Source: Enterovibrio baiacu
GTDB taxonomy: Bacteria > Pseudomonadota > Gammaproteobacteria > Enterobacterales > Vibrionaceae
Direction of reading: 5' to 3'
NCBI RefSeq assembly: GCF_004120195.1
Contig: NZ_SCHN01000005.1
Span: 186,001 to 250,000 of the forward strand
Length of the DNA: 64,000 nucleotides
Positions 53,368 to 63,462 of this stretch are shown one piece after another; positions within the stretch are counted from its first letter, which is position 1; each line of letters opens with the position of its first letter. The position numbers and the translations under genes were made by a program. The notes beneath the pieces are model-generated. The model did not search any database. It saw only the letters and a program-made list of their open reading frames with translations, and was not told where the DNA came from.

Positions 53368-54741
53368 CTACCGCTGCCGCGATCGAATGGGCGTTAACAA
53401 TTCAAAAGACACGGAGTGAACATCACCTGTGTCCGTCACCTTTACATCTCGGATGATTTCTGGCCCGGCGGAATAATAGAATTCGGAATGGCGATTTAAG
53501 TAGTGATAAAAACGTTCAATGTCGCTGTCGATATCTGAGAAGTTTTCCCCTTTCCAAGTAGAGGTAAGGTAGCAACCTTCAATGCTCATTGAATGGCACT
53601 CGGGTTGAAGTTCTGCCTGTTGGAGGCTTTTCTCTAAACCCGCAAAGAACACATCAAATTGTGCGTCGTAATGCGCCGAAGGGTCGCCAAACACCATCAT
53701 GCCCTCTTCGTTATTTGCGATGAGGTGTGTCCATGACGGGAATGCGTCGAACACTGACGCGATGCGCCGCGTGCCTGCATGCTTTTCTTTTGGTAGCGAA
53801 TGCCGCGAGACGGGAATGTCGATCAGGTTTAATGAGATGACGCTGACGGGAAAGGCATCAACATGCGTGAGCGTCTGTTTGGAGGCATCAAAGGGCTCGA
53901 CGGCAAAGCTAAATGTTAATCCTGTGTCACTTGTTCCCCAGCAATAGGGCAAAGGGCCAAAGCGTAAGTGATGCTCTTCTTTTAATCGGATACCGAGATG
54001 AAAATACACCGCTTCGATGTATTCCGTTGAAGGTACGTCAATGGAGCCAATGTGACGTTCTGGCACAATCGCTTCAAACAAGGTGTCAGGAATAACAAAG
54101 TCGTCATCCACCTGAAAACCTATCGCCAAAGGAAACAACCCGCTGGCATATTGGTTGTGTTCTGAGAACTCGAGTATTCGGCATCGCGTGAAATCTAACG
54201 CTCCTTGGTTCGCATCCAGGTTCACCTGCTGCCGTAAGTGGGTAAAACCCGCTTCAACCCGCTCATCAATCACGGTCGCATCTCGGTCAATCGAATCGAT
54301 GCGAATGGCGGAACACGCCCAACGGGAAGCAGGCTGGGTGTCGAATCGAATGTCGGACTGATTCAGCAGGCTTAATCGTTCTAGCGCCGTTTTATCCATC
54401 TCTGCCAGTGACAATCGCTTTGCCCATACGGGTTGCTGTCGGATGTTTTTTGGGGCAACCATCGCAAACCGTTTGAATGCACGGGCAAAGGCTTCTTGAG
54501 ATTCAAAACCAAACTCAATGGCGATGTCGAGAATGCGATGGTCTGTGGTCGCAATTTTTTCGGCGGCGAGACTGAGCAAACGGTGGCGTTGATATTGACT
54601 AAGGCTCATCCCGGTTGCGCGCTTGAATTGACGTTGTAAGTGCCAGCGTGAATAGCCGCTGCGCGCTGCAATCTGCTCGACACGCAAAGTCTCTGGCAGC
54701 GAATCCTCAATCAGAGCGATCACCGATAAAATCGTGTTCAT
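53368..54741 (-). CDS. AraC family regulator with two tandem GyrI-like domains
   Basis: The 457-residue product has an N-terminal AraC double helix-turn-helix (LRVEQIAARSGYSRWHLQRQFKR and RILDIAIEFGFESQEAFARAFKR, residues ~20-105). Two GyrI-like effector domains in tandem follow (~130-285 and ~290-455). Most relatives have one, so this protein is about 150 residues longer. The start is uncertain between 54741 and 54759. It may sense amphipathic or cationic ligands, as GyrI-like domains do. No adjacent target gene stands out. Confidence 0.87.
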   Translation of the reverse strand: MNTILSVIALIEDSLPETLRVEQIAARSGYSRWHLQRQFKRATGMSLSQYQRHRLLSLAAEKIATTDHRILDIAIEFGFESQEAFARAFKRFAMVAPKNIRQQPVWAKRLSLAEMDKTALERLSLLNQSDIRFDTQPASRWACSAIRIDSIDRDATVIDERVEAGFTHLRQQVNLDANQGALDFTRCRILEFSEHNQYASGLFPLAIGFQVDDDFVIPDTLFEAIVPERHIGSIDVPSTEYIEAVYFHLGIRLKEEHHLRFGPLPYCWGTSDTGLTFSFAVEPFDASKQTLTHVDAFPVSVISLNLIDIPVSRHSLPKEKHAGTRRIASVFDAFPSWTHLIANNEEGMMVFGDPSAHYDAQFDVFFAGLEKSLQQAELQPECHSMSIEGCYLTSTWKGENFSDIDSDIERFYHYLNRHSEFYYSAGPEIIRDVKVTDTGDVHSVSFELLTPIRSRQR

Positions 54742-54904
54742 GTTGCGTCCATCATCCATTGCGATGCAGCAAATCTACCCCAAGTCATTATATTTAATGC
54801 GGTTATCCGCGTTCGACATACGTTTTCTGCGAAAAGGTTCTCGTGAATGGCTCTTGTGAATTGCTCTTGTAAACGTAGGGCTTGCTGCACAAAACTCGAC
54901 TTAT

Positions 54905-54930
54905 AAAAAAGCCCGCTGAATAAGCGGGCT
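54905..54930 (-). terminator. Terminator of guaD
   Basis: AGCCCGCT/AGCGGGCT (54910-54917 with 54923-54930), followed by six Ts on the minus strand, 32 bp after the guaD stop. Confidence 0.85.
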
Positions 54931-54961
54931 GTCTTTCCATATCAATGCGGTGACAAAAGCC

Positions 54962-56332
54962 TTAGCGCACTTGTTTGCCTTGCACCCAAACTTTGCTGAT
55001 GTTGTCTGTTTGAGAGAGTGAAATGATCTTCTCAAGGATATCCCGCGGCGAATCCATATCAGGCCAAACGCGCAGGTTACCGCGTTCACTGTCTGGCGAA
55101 ACCACAATGGCGTCGAAGTGATACTCTGGCGCAAACACACCAACTTTCTCATTCAATACCTGACCACCGCCATTGGTTGCCATCCAGAAAGATTCCAAGT
55201 AGCTGATACGTGAGCCTGATACGCCACGTTTGTCAGCGGGTAGATGACAATCCACACCGTCTTCACGCACACGAGAATGCGTTACCGCATCAAAACACGC
55301 GCGGAAGATTGATGGAGACGGAGCGCCCGCGATGTCACTGCCTAAACCCACACGTACATTTGCGTCTAGTAGTTCGCGGGTTTGCATGGCGGCGTTGGCA
55401 AAATACATGTTCGACAACGGACAGTGACCTATACCTGCGCCGAACTGGTTCAACATCGCGATGTCTTTTTCGTCGATAAAGATCGAATGTGCTAACACCG
55501 ATTTGTTGTTCAACAACCCTGCTTCTGCATAAATCGCAATGTCGCTCATGCCATAACGTTCAATGCTGTAATCACGCGCCCAGTCGCTCTCTGAACAGTG
55601 GGTTTGCATGTGCAGGTCATATTTCTGAACCAATTTGCCCAAGCCTTTGAGCATAGGATCAGTGCAACTCGGTACAAAACGTGGCGTAATCACCGGCTTC
55701 ACCAGCCCGCCTTCATTGCCCGCCAAGCCGCGCACGTTATTCACGAACAGTTCTGTTTCGAAAAGCGCTTGTTCAACACTGCTTTCGCGGTAGAAATCAG
55801 GACACTGTTCTTGGTTGTCCATATTGACCTTGCCGACGAACGCGCGCTGACCCAATTCCAAACACGATTGGGCGAGCACTTCCGTGGATTCACGGTGAAT
55901 CGAGGCGAAGTAAACCGCACTGGTTGTGCCGTTTGCCAACAAAGTGCGGCTCACGTCTTGGTAAATGTTTGTAGCGAAGGCGTTGTCGGCATAACGGTTT
56001 TCAAGTGGGAACGTGTAATTCTGAAGCCAATCGAACAGTGGCAGATCCAGCCCCTTTCCTGCTTGCGGCCATTGCGGTGCATGACAATGCAAATCCACCA
56101 ACCCTGGCATCAAGTATTGGCCTTTTGGTAGCACCTCTAATTTACCCGACTCACGCAGTGCCACCACCATGTCTGCATGGCGTGGATCATCCGCTTTCGC
56201 TGTGTCGGCGATATCACCTTGGTGATTCACCAAGATCAGAAAATCGACATTGAATTCAAAGTCGCCTTTAACAGGACAATGGAAAGTATCAGCCAACAAG
56301 GCAAAGCGCAGCGTAGTGAAATCAATCATCAT
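54962..56332 (-). CDS. guaD: Guanine deaminase
   Basis: GuaD converts guanine to xanthine and ammonia. The 456-residue amidohydrolase has the zinc motif VDLHCHAPQWPQAG, the family-specific PLFDWLQNYTFPLENRYAD, a QTHCSES strand, LAHSIFIDEKD and the metal aspartate in GLGSDIAGAPSPSIF. It lies 139 bp behind the purine permease gene in the same direction, so guanine or xanthine uptake and deamination are probably coordinated. Confidence 0.95.
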   Translation of the reverse strand: MMIDFTTLRFALLADTFHCPVKGDFEFNVDFLILVNHQGDIADTAKADDPRHADMVVALRESGKLEVLPKGQYLMPGLVDLHCHAPQWPQAGKGLDLPLFDWLQNYTFPLENRYADNAFATNIYQDVSRTLLANGTTSAVYFASIHRESTEVLAQSCLELGQRAFVGKVNMDNQEQCPDFYRESSVEQALFETELFVNNVRGLAGNEGGLVKPVITPRFVPSCTDPMLKGLGKLVQKYDLHMQTHCSESDWARDYSIERYGMSDIAIYAEAGLLNNKSVLAHSIFIDEKDIAMLNQFGAGIGHCPLSNMYFANAAMQTRELLDANVRVGLGSDIAGAPSPSIFRACFDAVTHSRVREDGVDCHLPADKRGVSGSRISYLESFWMATNGGGQVLNEKVGVFAPEYHFDAIVVSPDSERGNLRVWPDMDSPRDILEKIISLSQTDNISKVWVQGKQVR

Positions 56333-56471
56333 TCTTTCTTCAATAAAGTGTGTTAATGAATGCGCTATCCAAGGAGAACCTCGCTCACTTGAATAGCCAA
56401 GGGCTCACCGAAGCAAGCCCTAAAATTAGGTGTGTATTACAAGCAGATTCAAACCAATAAGTTATAGTGCG

Positions 56472-57791
56472 CTACTTTCCTGCTTCTTCAGCGTTTTCCA
56501 ATTCGGATGGGTTGCTCGGTAAAACGAAGTTCAAGATCACTGCAGCGAGCGCGCCAATGGCAATGCCCGAGTTCACCATGTAGCCCGCCATTTCTGGTAA
56601 GGCATACACCAACTCACGTGGCATCAATACCGCGCCCAATGACAACATGATCGGCAACCCTACGACCAGCATGTTGCGCTCGTTCAATTGAATGTGTTGG
56701 ATAACGCGGAAACCGTTCATCGCAATCACCACACAAATAACAGAGAAGATGCCAGAAATCACGGCATGAGGGACAGACGCAATTAAGCTGGTCAGCTTCG
56801 GCACCAAGCCGAGGATAAGAAGGATCACACCACCAGCAATAATGGCACGACGCGAAGAGACACCTGTGACGGCAATAATGCCCGCGTTGGTTGAGTAGCC
56901 TGTGACTGGGCTACCACCAAGCAATGAACACACAAAGTTACCCGCGGCTTCGCCCGTTGCCCCACGGTTCAGGCGTTCGTCGTCGAGTTCAACGCCTGTC
57001 ACTGCACTGATTGCACACCATGTCCCTGTGGTTTCTACCAACACAATCATGGCGATGAATAGCATGGTCAGGATAGCCATTGGCTCGAATGTCAATTCAC
57101 CAAACGGCAGCAACGATGGCAGTTGTAACCATGATGATGCGCCGACGGCAGAGAAATCTGCCATGCCATAAAATGCAGCGACTAAGGTGCCGATCACAAT
57201 CGCGCCAATCACCGATGCTAAGCGCAGCCAGTGAAGTGATTTAAAGAAGCACCCTAGCAGGATAAACGATGACAACGACACCATGCTGGTTAACGCGATC
57301 ACGATGTTTTCAGTTGGGCGCTCACCAGAGTAGATCCCATTGAATGCCACTGGCAACAGGGAAATTCCGACCACGATGATGACCGTTCCGCCCACAATCG
57401 GTGGGACAAAACGTTTCACCAATTTGCTGAACAGGTTGGCAGGCTTGCCCAGCAGCGCAACGAATATTGCCACCGGGATCATCGCGCCATACACCGCGCC
57501 CATGCCCATGGTTTTGCCAATCGCCGCGATTGCGCCGATGGGAATGTAGGAAGGCCCCTGCATCACGGGCATTTTCAGTAGTAAGCCAGACTGAATAATG
57601 GTCGCGATACCCGCCACAATGAAGGTCATTTGAATCAAAGAGGAGGTGTCTGAAACGGAAAGAGATAAAAGACCGGCGAGAATAATAGGCACGATGTAGA
57701 GATCCATCGCCAGCACATGTTGTGCCCCAAGGGAAAAAGAGGTCGGAATGGAGATCTTTTCGTCGATATGCGCAAGCGTTGTATTTTTCAT
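56472..57791 (-). CDS. NCS2 family nucleobase (xanthine/uracil type) permease
   Basis: The 439-residue inner-membrane symporter has ~12-14 helices and the NCS2 signatures QGPSYIPIGAIAAIG, FVPPIVGGTVIIVVG and MIVLVETTGTWCAIS. The last glutamate region and GGSPVTGYSTNAGIIAVTGVSSR (the substrate-site motif) resemble xanthine/urate transporters. Given its place ahead of guaD, a purine such as xanthine or guanine is the likely substrate. A PurR box overlaps its promoter. Confidence 0.92.
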   Translation of the reverse strand: MKNTTLAHIDEKISIPTSFSLGAQHVLAMDLYIVPIILAGLLSLSVSDTSSLIQMTFIVAGIATIIQSGLLLKMPVMQGPSYIPIGAIAAIGKTMGMGAVYGAMIPVAIFVALLGKPANLFSKLVKRFVPPIVGGTVIIVVGISLLPVAFNGIYSGERPTENIVIALTSMVSLSSFILLGCFFKSLHWLRLASVIGAIVIGTLVAAFYGMADFSAVGASSWLQLPSLLPFGELTFEPMAILTMLFIAMIVLVETTGTWCAISAVTGVELDDERLNRGATGEAAGNFVCSLLGGSPVTGYSTNAGIIAVTGVSSRRAIIAGGVILLILGLVPKLTSLIASVPHAVISGIFSVICVVIAMNGFRVIQHIQLNERNMLVVGLPIMLSLGAVLMPRELVYALPEMAGYMVNSGIAIGALAAVILNFVLPSNPSELENAEEAGK

Positions 57792-57944
57792 GATTCGCTA
57801 GAAAGAAATGGACAGAAGATGATGACAACCGGACGATATTCATCCGCACATGCTCTGATGAATAAGGCGTCATACACCCACACTACTCATCCTGAGCCTG
57901 CCAGTAATTCCAACTACGAAACCGCTTTATAACAAGATGTTAAC

Positions 57945-57968
57945 CGCGCACCAGCTGAAAAGTGCGCG
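57945..57968 (-). other. GC hairpin at the start of the permease leader
   Basis: GTGCGCG-type arms (CGCGCAC 57945-57951 with GTGCGCG 57962-57968) form a 7-bp stem at the predicted 5' end of the mRNA. It may stabilise the transcript. No purine riboswitch fold is apparent. Confidence 0.4.
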
Positions 57969-57969
57969 C

Positions 57970-58007
57970 ATAATACAGTAAATAAGTAGCAAGGCAAACG
58001 TTTGCGT
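57970..58007 (-). promoter_or_regulatory. Promoter with PurR box for permease-guaD
   Basis: AGGCAAACGTTTGCGT (57992-58007) fits the PurR operator ANGCAANCGNTTNCNT at every fixed position. On the minus strand a -35 TTGCCT (57992-57997) lies within it and a -10 TATTAT (57970-57975) follows at 16 bp. PurR with hypoxanthine or guanine would block this promoter. The leader to the permease start is ~170 nt. Confidence 0.8.
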
Positions 58008-58051
58008 AAAAATCACGTTACCCTTCTACCCTTACCGACTGTTTAGCCTAC

Positions 58052-59800
58052 TTATTGCGCTGACAAGTACCCTCTCCAGCCCCCAAATTCGGAGATGTCT
58101 TTTGCACCCTCAGCACCTGCTTGTTCGCAGATAAAGCCAGTAACCCAGGAGCCATCATCCAGCTCGACCTTTCCTAGGCCAAGCGGATTGGGAATACCCA
58201 AAAGAAAATCACCGATGCGCTGAGTGGGCACTTCCCACAGTTCCATTTCGATACTTTCTCCCTCGCCGCTCTGACGCACCATGCCCGGACGCTTTGGCCC
58301 CTCACCTGCCAATGCATAGAATCGATAGGCTTTCGCACTTTTTCGTTGACTCACGAGCGTTGCACCTCGTTCGAGCAGTTGGTGATTAAGAGGAAGCCCT
58401 TCCATGTGCGCCCCACACACGGCGAGCGTGATGGTGTTTGGCGCCGTATCCGGCACAATGAATGGCGATTGTTCCACGTAAGCGCTGGCAAGCCCCATCA
58501 ATTTGTGTTCTGTGCCTTTGTCAGAAAACAACGTAACACCGAACGGAAGCCGCGCGACGCCGCTGTCGGCAGGAAAAGCAATGGCTGCGTAGTCCAATAA
58601 GTTCATAAAGTTGGTGTAGTAACCCAAGTTCGTGTTGAGAGCGATGGGATCTGATTTCATTTCCTCAATGGTATACGTTGTTCCCACTGTCGGTGTAAGA
58701 ATGGCATCCACCGAGCAAATGATGGCGTCACATTTCTTTTTCAGGGCGCGAAGCTCATATTGCGCAGTAAACGCATCGACTGCCGTTAAGTGTCTCGCAC
58801 CACCCAGAATTGCCTGAATTTCAGGGACGCAGGATGTTTCATGGTCATCAAAGAAGGATTGAATCGCGGCATATCGCTCTGCAACCCAAGGGCCGTGATA
58901 CAAGAGTTTGGCGGCTTCAAGAAACGGCGCGAAATCCACTTCAATTAATTCCGCCCCCAATGCTTCAACCTGCGCTTTACTTTTTTCGAATCGATTGGCG
59001 AAATCTTCGTTACCAAAGAAAGCAAGCTGCGCGTTTGCTGGCACCCCGATGCGCGGCTTTTCACCCAAGTAGGTGTTCGCTTCACTCGATGAGAAATCAC
59101 GGGCGTAGGCATCAGAAGGATCGTATTGACCCGCAATAGGCAGAAGCGTTTCTATGTCATCAACAGAGTGAGCAAAAATGGTCACGCAGTCTAGCGTTCG
59201 ACAAGCAGGCACCACGCCTTGGCAGCTCAAGCGCCCTATGCTCGCTTTCATGCCAACCAATTGGTTAAGCGCGGCAGGCACACGCCCGGATCCCGCGGTA
59301 TCTGTACCTAGCGAAAACAGCACTTGGTTTGTCGCCACAGACACCGCGCTTCCGGAGCTTGAACCTCCCGAAATAAACCGCGGATCGATGCTGTTTTTGC
59401 ACGCGCCCCAAGGGCTTCGCGTACCCACTAACCCCGTCGCAAATTGGTCTAAGTTTGTTTTTCCTAGCGGCACTGCGCCCGCATCAATCAAGGCCTTCAC
59501 CACAAAGGCAGAGTCACCCGGAGAATAAGCAAACTCTTTGCTGCCCGCCGTGGTAGAAAGTCCCATGAGGTCGATATTGTCTTTAATGGCAAAAGGCACA
59601 CCGAACAGAGGCTTTTGGGTGATATCAGACTGCGCAAGGGCACGCACATAGCCGTCTAATTGCGCTTCGCTGATAAGGCTTATCCAACAGTTGTGGCTAT
59701 CAAACTTTGCTTTGTTCCACTGCTGACGGAGAAACACATCCGGTGTGGTTTCCCCCCTCTTATACGCCGCCAGAAGCTCGCGAATTGAGTTAAATTCCAT
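58052..59800 (-). CDS. atzF: Allophanate hydrolase (AtzF/DUR2-like)
   Basis: This enzyme hydrolyses allophanate to two ammonia and two CO2. The 582-residue product has an amidase-signature domain (~1-440) with the catalytic lysine in PFAIKDNIDLMG and Ser-cisSer-Lys region GGSSSGSAVSVATNQ. The C-terminal domain (~465-580) is typical of allophanate hydrolases (ERGATLVSQRKSAKAYRFYAL, PNPLGLGKVELDDGSWVTGFICE). Its start overlaps the carboxylase stop (TAATG), so the two are translationally coupled. It serves the last step of either urea or guanidine breakdown. Confidence 0.95.
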   Translation of the reverse strand: MEFNSIRELLAAYKRGETTPDVFLRQQWNKAKFDSHNCWISLISEAQLDGYVRALAQSDITQKPLFGVPFAIKDNIDLMGLSTTAGSKEFAYSPGDSAFVVKALIDAGAVPLGKTNLDQFATGLVGTRSPWGACKNSIDPRFISGGSSSGSAVSVATNQVLFSLGTDTAGSGRVPAALNQLVGMKASIGRLSCQGVVPACRTLDCVTIFAHSVDDIETLLPIAGQYDPSDAYARDFSSSEANTYLGEKPRIGVPANAQLAFFGNEDFANRFEKSKAQVEALGAELIEVDFAPFLEAAKLLYHGPWVAERYAAIQSFFDDHETSCVPEIQAILGGARHLTAVDAFTAQYELRALKKKCDAIICSVDAILTPTVGTTYTIEEMKSDPIALNTNLGYYTNFMNLLDYAAIAFPADSGVARLPFGVTLFSDKGTEHKLMGLASAYVEQSPFIVPDTAPNTITLAVCGAHMEGLPLNHQLLERGATLVSQRKSAKAYRFYALAGEGPKRPGMVRQSGEGESIEMELWEVPTQRIGDFLLGIPNPLGLGKVELDDGSWVTGFICEQAGAEGAKDISEFGGWRGYLSAQ

Positions 59801-62800
59801 TAAATAGTCTCCATAATTAACAAGGTTTGCCCTGCTCGCACTTGCTCACCTTCTGATTTCGCAAAGTCCACCACGCGCCCAGCTTGTGTCGCCGCAATTT
59901 CGATTTCCATTTTCATGGATTCAACAATCAGCAAAGGCTGTCCCACTTCCACCACGTCTCCGGGCTTCGCCAAGAACTGCCACACGTTGCCTGCCAATTG
60001 GCTATTCACGGCAAATTGCCCGTCTTCCAATGCGTCTTCATTCGATTCGACAGCATCGGCTAATTCCGCGACAAAGTTCGCTTGTCCACTCTCTTCCCAG
60101 CGTTGGCGTTCCTCGTTGAATGCGCCTTGTTGTTGGGTCTTAAAGGCAGAAATCGAGGCATGTTCCTGCGTCAGCATGGCTTCGTAGTCGGCGATACCAA
60201 ACTGTGTTTCTTCAATGCGAAGATCGAATTTACCTTTAGGGAAATCGCGGCGAATTTTCGTGAGTTCGTCATGGGAAACGGGATAGAAGCGGATTTGGTC
60301 GAAAAAGCGCAGCAGCCAAGGTTTATCGAAGGCTTTTCCTTTGCCATAGCGATTCCACATCTGCAGGGTTCGCCCCATAAGCTGGTAACCGCCCGGCCCT
60401 TCCATGCCATAGACACACATATACGCGCCACCGATGCCGACAGCATTTTCAGGTGTCCACGTTCTTGCGGGGTTGTACTTGGTGGTCACTAAGCGATGGC
60501 GAGGATCGATAGGCGTGGCGACAGGAGCACCAAGGTAGACATCCCCCAAGCCCATCACGAGATAGCTGGCATCAAAAACGATGTCCTTCACCGCATCGAT
60601 GCTTTCCAGCCCATTAATTCGTCGTATAAATTCGATGTTATTTGGACTCCAAGGCGCATCCTTTCGCACCACCTCGTCGTACTTTCTCATCGCCAGTTGG
60701 ATCGAAGGATCATCCCAAGACAGCGGCAAATGCACGATACGAGACGGCACGGTTAAGTCCGCAATATCACCAATTGCAGCTTCTGCATTTTCAAGCAACT
60801 CAAGCATGTCAGCACAAGGCGTAAGAAGGTTGTTGTAGTGCACTTGTAGCGAGCGAATGCCCGGCGTGAGCTCCTTGATTGACGGAATCGCGAGGTTTTC
60901 CAGTGTGGTCATCAAAGCATGAACGCGAAATCGTAACTTCACATCCAACACTTGCTCGCCATATTCCACCAACAGGAAATCTTCACCGCTTGGGCGATAC
61001 ACCACTTTCTCGCCGTAAACATCGGCACTGATTTCTTTAATAACTGCGGAGGTAATCTCGTCCTTTTCAAGGTGCAACTCGTCGTTTCGAAGATGTTTAA
61101 TGGCTTTCTGCTGGTGATATTCAGCCGCTTCTGCATCCGCCATGCTCACAGGCTTAAAACGGATTTTATCCCCGGCTTTCAACTGCCCCATTTTCCACAA
61201 ATCGGCTTTAATCACCGTCGCAGGACAAACAAAACCGCCAAGGCTTGGGCCATCGGGTCCTAAGATCACTGGCATGTCACCAGTAAAATCCACCGTGCCG
61301 ACGGCATAGGCATTGTCATGAATGTTTGAAGGATGAAGCCCCGCTTCGCCGCCGTCTTTACGCGCCCAAGTGGGTTTCGGGCCTATGAGTCGAACACCCG
61401 TGCGGCTTGAGTTGAAATGCACTTCCCATTCAGCATCAAAGAAATCCTCAATGTCTTGGTCCGTGAAAAAATCAGGCGCGCCGTGGGGACCATAAATCAC
61501 GCGAAGGGTTTGGGTGGCAGCAAAGTCCAACGGCGCAATGGCCTTTCCAATGGACTCTTGTGCATCGCGCTCTGATTTTGGTGATGGCGCTTCAATGTGC
61601 AGCACGTCACCAGCTATTAATGCTCGTCCGCCATGTCCGCCAAACTTACCCAGCGTGAAGGTTGAACGGCTTCCTAAATATGTCGGGCATTGAATGCCCT
61701 CTTTCACCAACAAATAGGCGCGCGCACCTTCACCAGACACAGCCCCAAGCGCCAGCACATCGCCTTTGTTCACAGCAATGACCGTCCACATTGGCACGTC
61801 GTTACCGTTCAGCGTTGCGCTGATTTTTGCCCCTGTAATGGCAATGGTGGTGCTTTGATTAAAACTGAGCGTTGGCCCATTGGCGATGATTTCTAGCCCT
61901 GCGCTTTGTTCTATATTTCTCAGCAGTTGATTACCCAACCGGAAGCTTTGGCTGTCCATTGGCCCTGACGGTGGAATGCCGACATGCCAATACCCGCTGC
62001 GACCGGGATAATCTTGCACCGTGGTTTGCGTGCCACTTGCCAATACATCAATGGTTGCGGGCTGGTAATCAAATGTAGAAAGGCTTGATGTCAGCACATC
62101 GCCGCGATGAACGAAGGGTTCTGCGGATAACTGTGTGAGATACGCCAAGTTGGTTTCAATGCCATACAGTTCTGTGTGGCTTAATAGGTGCGTCATCTGC
62201 GATAGCGCTTCGTCTCGGTTATCAGCGTGCACCATCAACTTCGCGATCATAGGGTCAAAGAACGGGCTTACCTCGCAACCCGCTTCTACCCACGTGTCCA
62301 CCCGAACGGCATTGCCATTATCAAGCTCACTGATGCCATGACCAGACACCCCTTCAGGGAAAGCCAAATGCGTGATCAAGCCCGTTGAAGGCTGAAACTG
62401 TCGATTCGGATCTTCCGCATACAAGCGAAACTGAATCGCATGCCCAGAAGGTGTGGCCGTTGATGCCGCGTTCCAACTCGCTTGATACGTACCCATACCA
62501 ATTTCGACCATCAGTTTTACGATATCGACACCAAAGATAAGCTCAGTCACACCGTGCTCAACTTGCAGGCGCGTGTTGACCTCTAAGAAGTAGAATTGCT
62601 GGGTCGATTGATCGAGGATGAATTCCACCGTGCCAGCGTTTCGATAGTTCACAGACGCGGCCAAGCGAATGGCGGTGTCACGCAACGCGGCGCGGGTATC
62701 GTCCGAGAGGTTTGGCGCTGGCGTTTCTTCCATCACCTTTTGGTTTCGCCGTTGCGCCGAACAATCTCGTTCACCTAGCGCCAACACGCTGCCTTCGCCA

Positions 62801-63444
62801 TCACCAATGATTTGCACTTCGATGTGACGTGCAGAGGTGATGAACTTCTCCATAAACACCCCGCTGTGGCTGAAGTTGGCTTCGCCCAGTCGTTTGACAG
62901 CCTCGAACGCATCGACCAACTGTGCTGCATTCTCACACAATCGCATGCCAATGCCGCCGCCGCCCGCGGTGCTTTTCAGCATCACGGGGAATCCCATGCT
63001 GTCTGCGGCTGCAACAGCATCTTCAATGCCGGAAAGCAGCCCTGTTCCGGGCAATAAAGGAACATTTGCCGATTCCGCGAGTTCACGTGCGGTGTGCTTG
63101 AGTCCGAACTGATTAATTTGTTCTGTTGTCGGGCCAAGAAATGCGATGCCAGCGGCTTCACACGCTGCGACAAAATCGGGGTTTTCGCTTAGAAATCCGT
63201 AGCCAGGATGAATGGCTTGAGCGCCAGAGGAACGCGCAATACCGATGATTTTTTGAATATTTAGGTAAGTATCAGAGGCACTGCCTTCGCCCAAGCTAAA
63301 AGCTTCCGACGCATTGAGTGTATGCAGGCTGCCTGCATCGTCTTCGTGGTAAACCGCCACGCTCGCGATGCCCATTTCATCCAGTGTTCGGATAATGCGG
63401 GTTGCGATAGCGCCACGGTTAGCAATCAATATTTTTGTGAACAT
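59800..63444 (-). CDS. Biotin-dependent urea/guanidine carboxylase
   Basis: The 1214-residue enzyme has a biotin carboxylase domain (~1-450; ATP-grasp TAGGGGIGMRL, ALGERDCSAQRRNQKV), a carboxyltransferase region of the KipI/KipA type (~465-1090; SGYWHVGIPPSGPMDSQ, GGEAGLHPSNIHDNAYA, ILGPDGPSLGGFVCPATV) and a C-terminal biotin carrier with VESMKMEIE (biotinyl Lys1178). Such proteins are usually named urea carboxylase. The upstream DUF1989 gene and the ACGA-loop hairpins in the leader point to guanidine as substrate, with carboxyguanidine then deiminated to allophanate. The ribosome site at 63444 is weak (GAAGAC), compatible with riboswitch control. Confidence 0.93.
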   Translation of the reverse strand: MFTKILIANRGAIATRIIRTLDEMGIASVAVYHEDDAGSLHTLNASEAFSLGEGSASDTYLNIQKIIGIARSSGAQAIHPGYGFLSENPDFVAACEAAGIAFLGPTTEQINQFGLKHTARELAESANVPLLPGTGLLSGIEDAVAAADSMGFPVMLKSTAGGGGIGMRLCENAAQLVDAFEAVKRLGEANFSHSGVFMEKFITSARHIEVQIIGDGEGSVLALGERDCSAQRRNQKVMEETPAPNLSDDTRAALRDTAIRLAASVNYRNAGTVEFILDQSTQQFYFLEVNTRLQVEHGVTELIFGVDIVKLMVEIGMGTYQASWNAASTATPSGHAIQFRLYAEDPNRQFQPSTGLITHLAFPEGVSGHGISELDNGNAVRVDTWVEAGCEVSPFFDPMIAKLMVHADNRDEALSQMTHLLSHTELYGIETNLAYLTQLSAEPFVHRGDVLTSSLSTFDYQPATIDVLASGTQTTVQDYPGRSGYWHVGIPPSGPMDSQSFRLGNQLLRNIEQSAGLEIIANGPTLSFNQSTTIAITGAKISATLNGNDVPMWTVIAVNKGDVLALGAVSGEGARAYLLVKEGIQCPTYLGSRSTFTLGKFGGHGGRALIAGDVLHIEAPSPKSERDAQESIGKAIAPLDFAATQTLRVIYGPHGAPDFFTDQDIEDFFDAEWEVHFNSSRTGVRLIGPKPTWARKDGGEAGLHPSNIHDNAYAVGTVDFTGDMPVILGPDGPSLGGFVCPATVIKADLWKMGQLKAGDKIRFKPVSMADAEAAEYHQQKAIKHLRNDELHLEKDEITSAVIKEISADVYGEKVVYRPSGEDFLLVEYGEQVLDVKLRFRVHALMTTLENLAIPSIKELTPGIRSLQVHYNNLLTPCADMLELLENAEAAIGDIADLTVPSRIVHLPLSWDDPSIQLAMRKYDEVVRKDAPWSPNNIEFIRRINGLESIDAVKDIVFDASYLVMGLGDVYLGAPVATPIDPRHRLVTTKYNPARTWTPENAVGIGGAYMCVYGMEGPGGYQLMGRTLQMWNRYGKGKAFDKPWLLRFFDQIRFYPVSHDELTKIRRDFPKGKFDLRIEETQFGIADYEAMLTQEHASISAFKTQQQGAFNEERQRWEESGQANFVAELADAVESNEDALEDGQFAVNSQLAGNVWQFLAKPGDVVEVGQPLLIVESMKMEIEIAATQAGRVVDFAKSEGEQVRAGQTLLIMETI

Positions 63445-63462
63445 AATGCTGTCTTCGTGTCA

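Noticed and set aside
53085-53456. 123-codon plus-strand ORF next to the RAYT repeat
   Set aside because: It begins inside repeat copy B and overlaps the 3' end of araC by 89 bp. The second half looks protein-like, so it may be a relic, but no gene can be supported.
57792-57991. Purine riboswitch in the permease leader
   Set aside because: The leader is long enough, but the conserved three-way-junction core of purine aptamers is not visible by eye.
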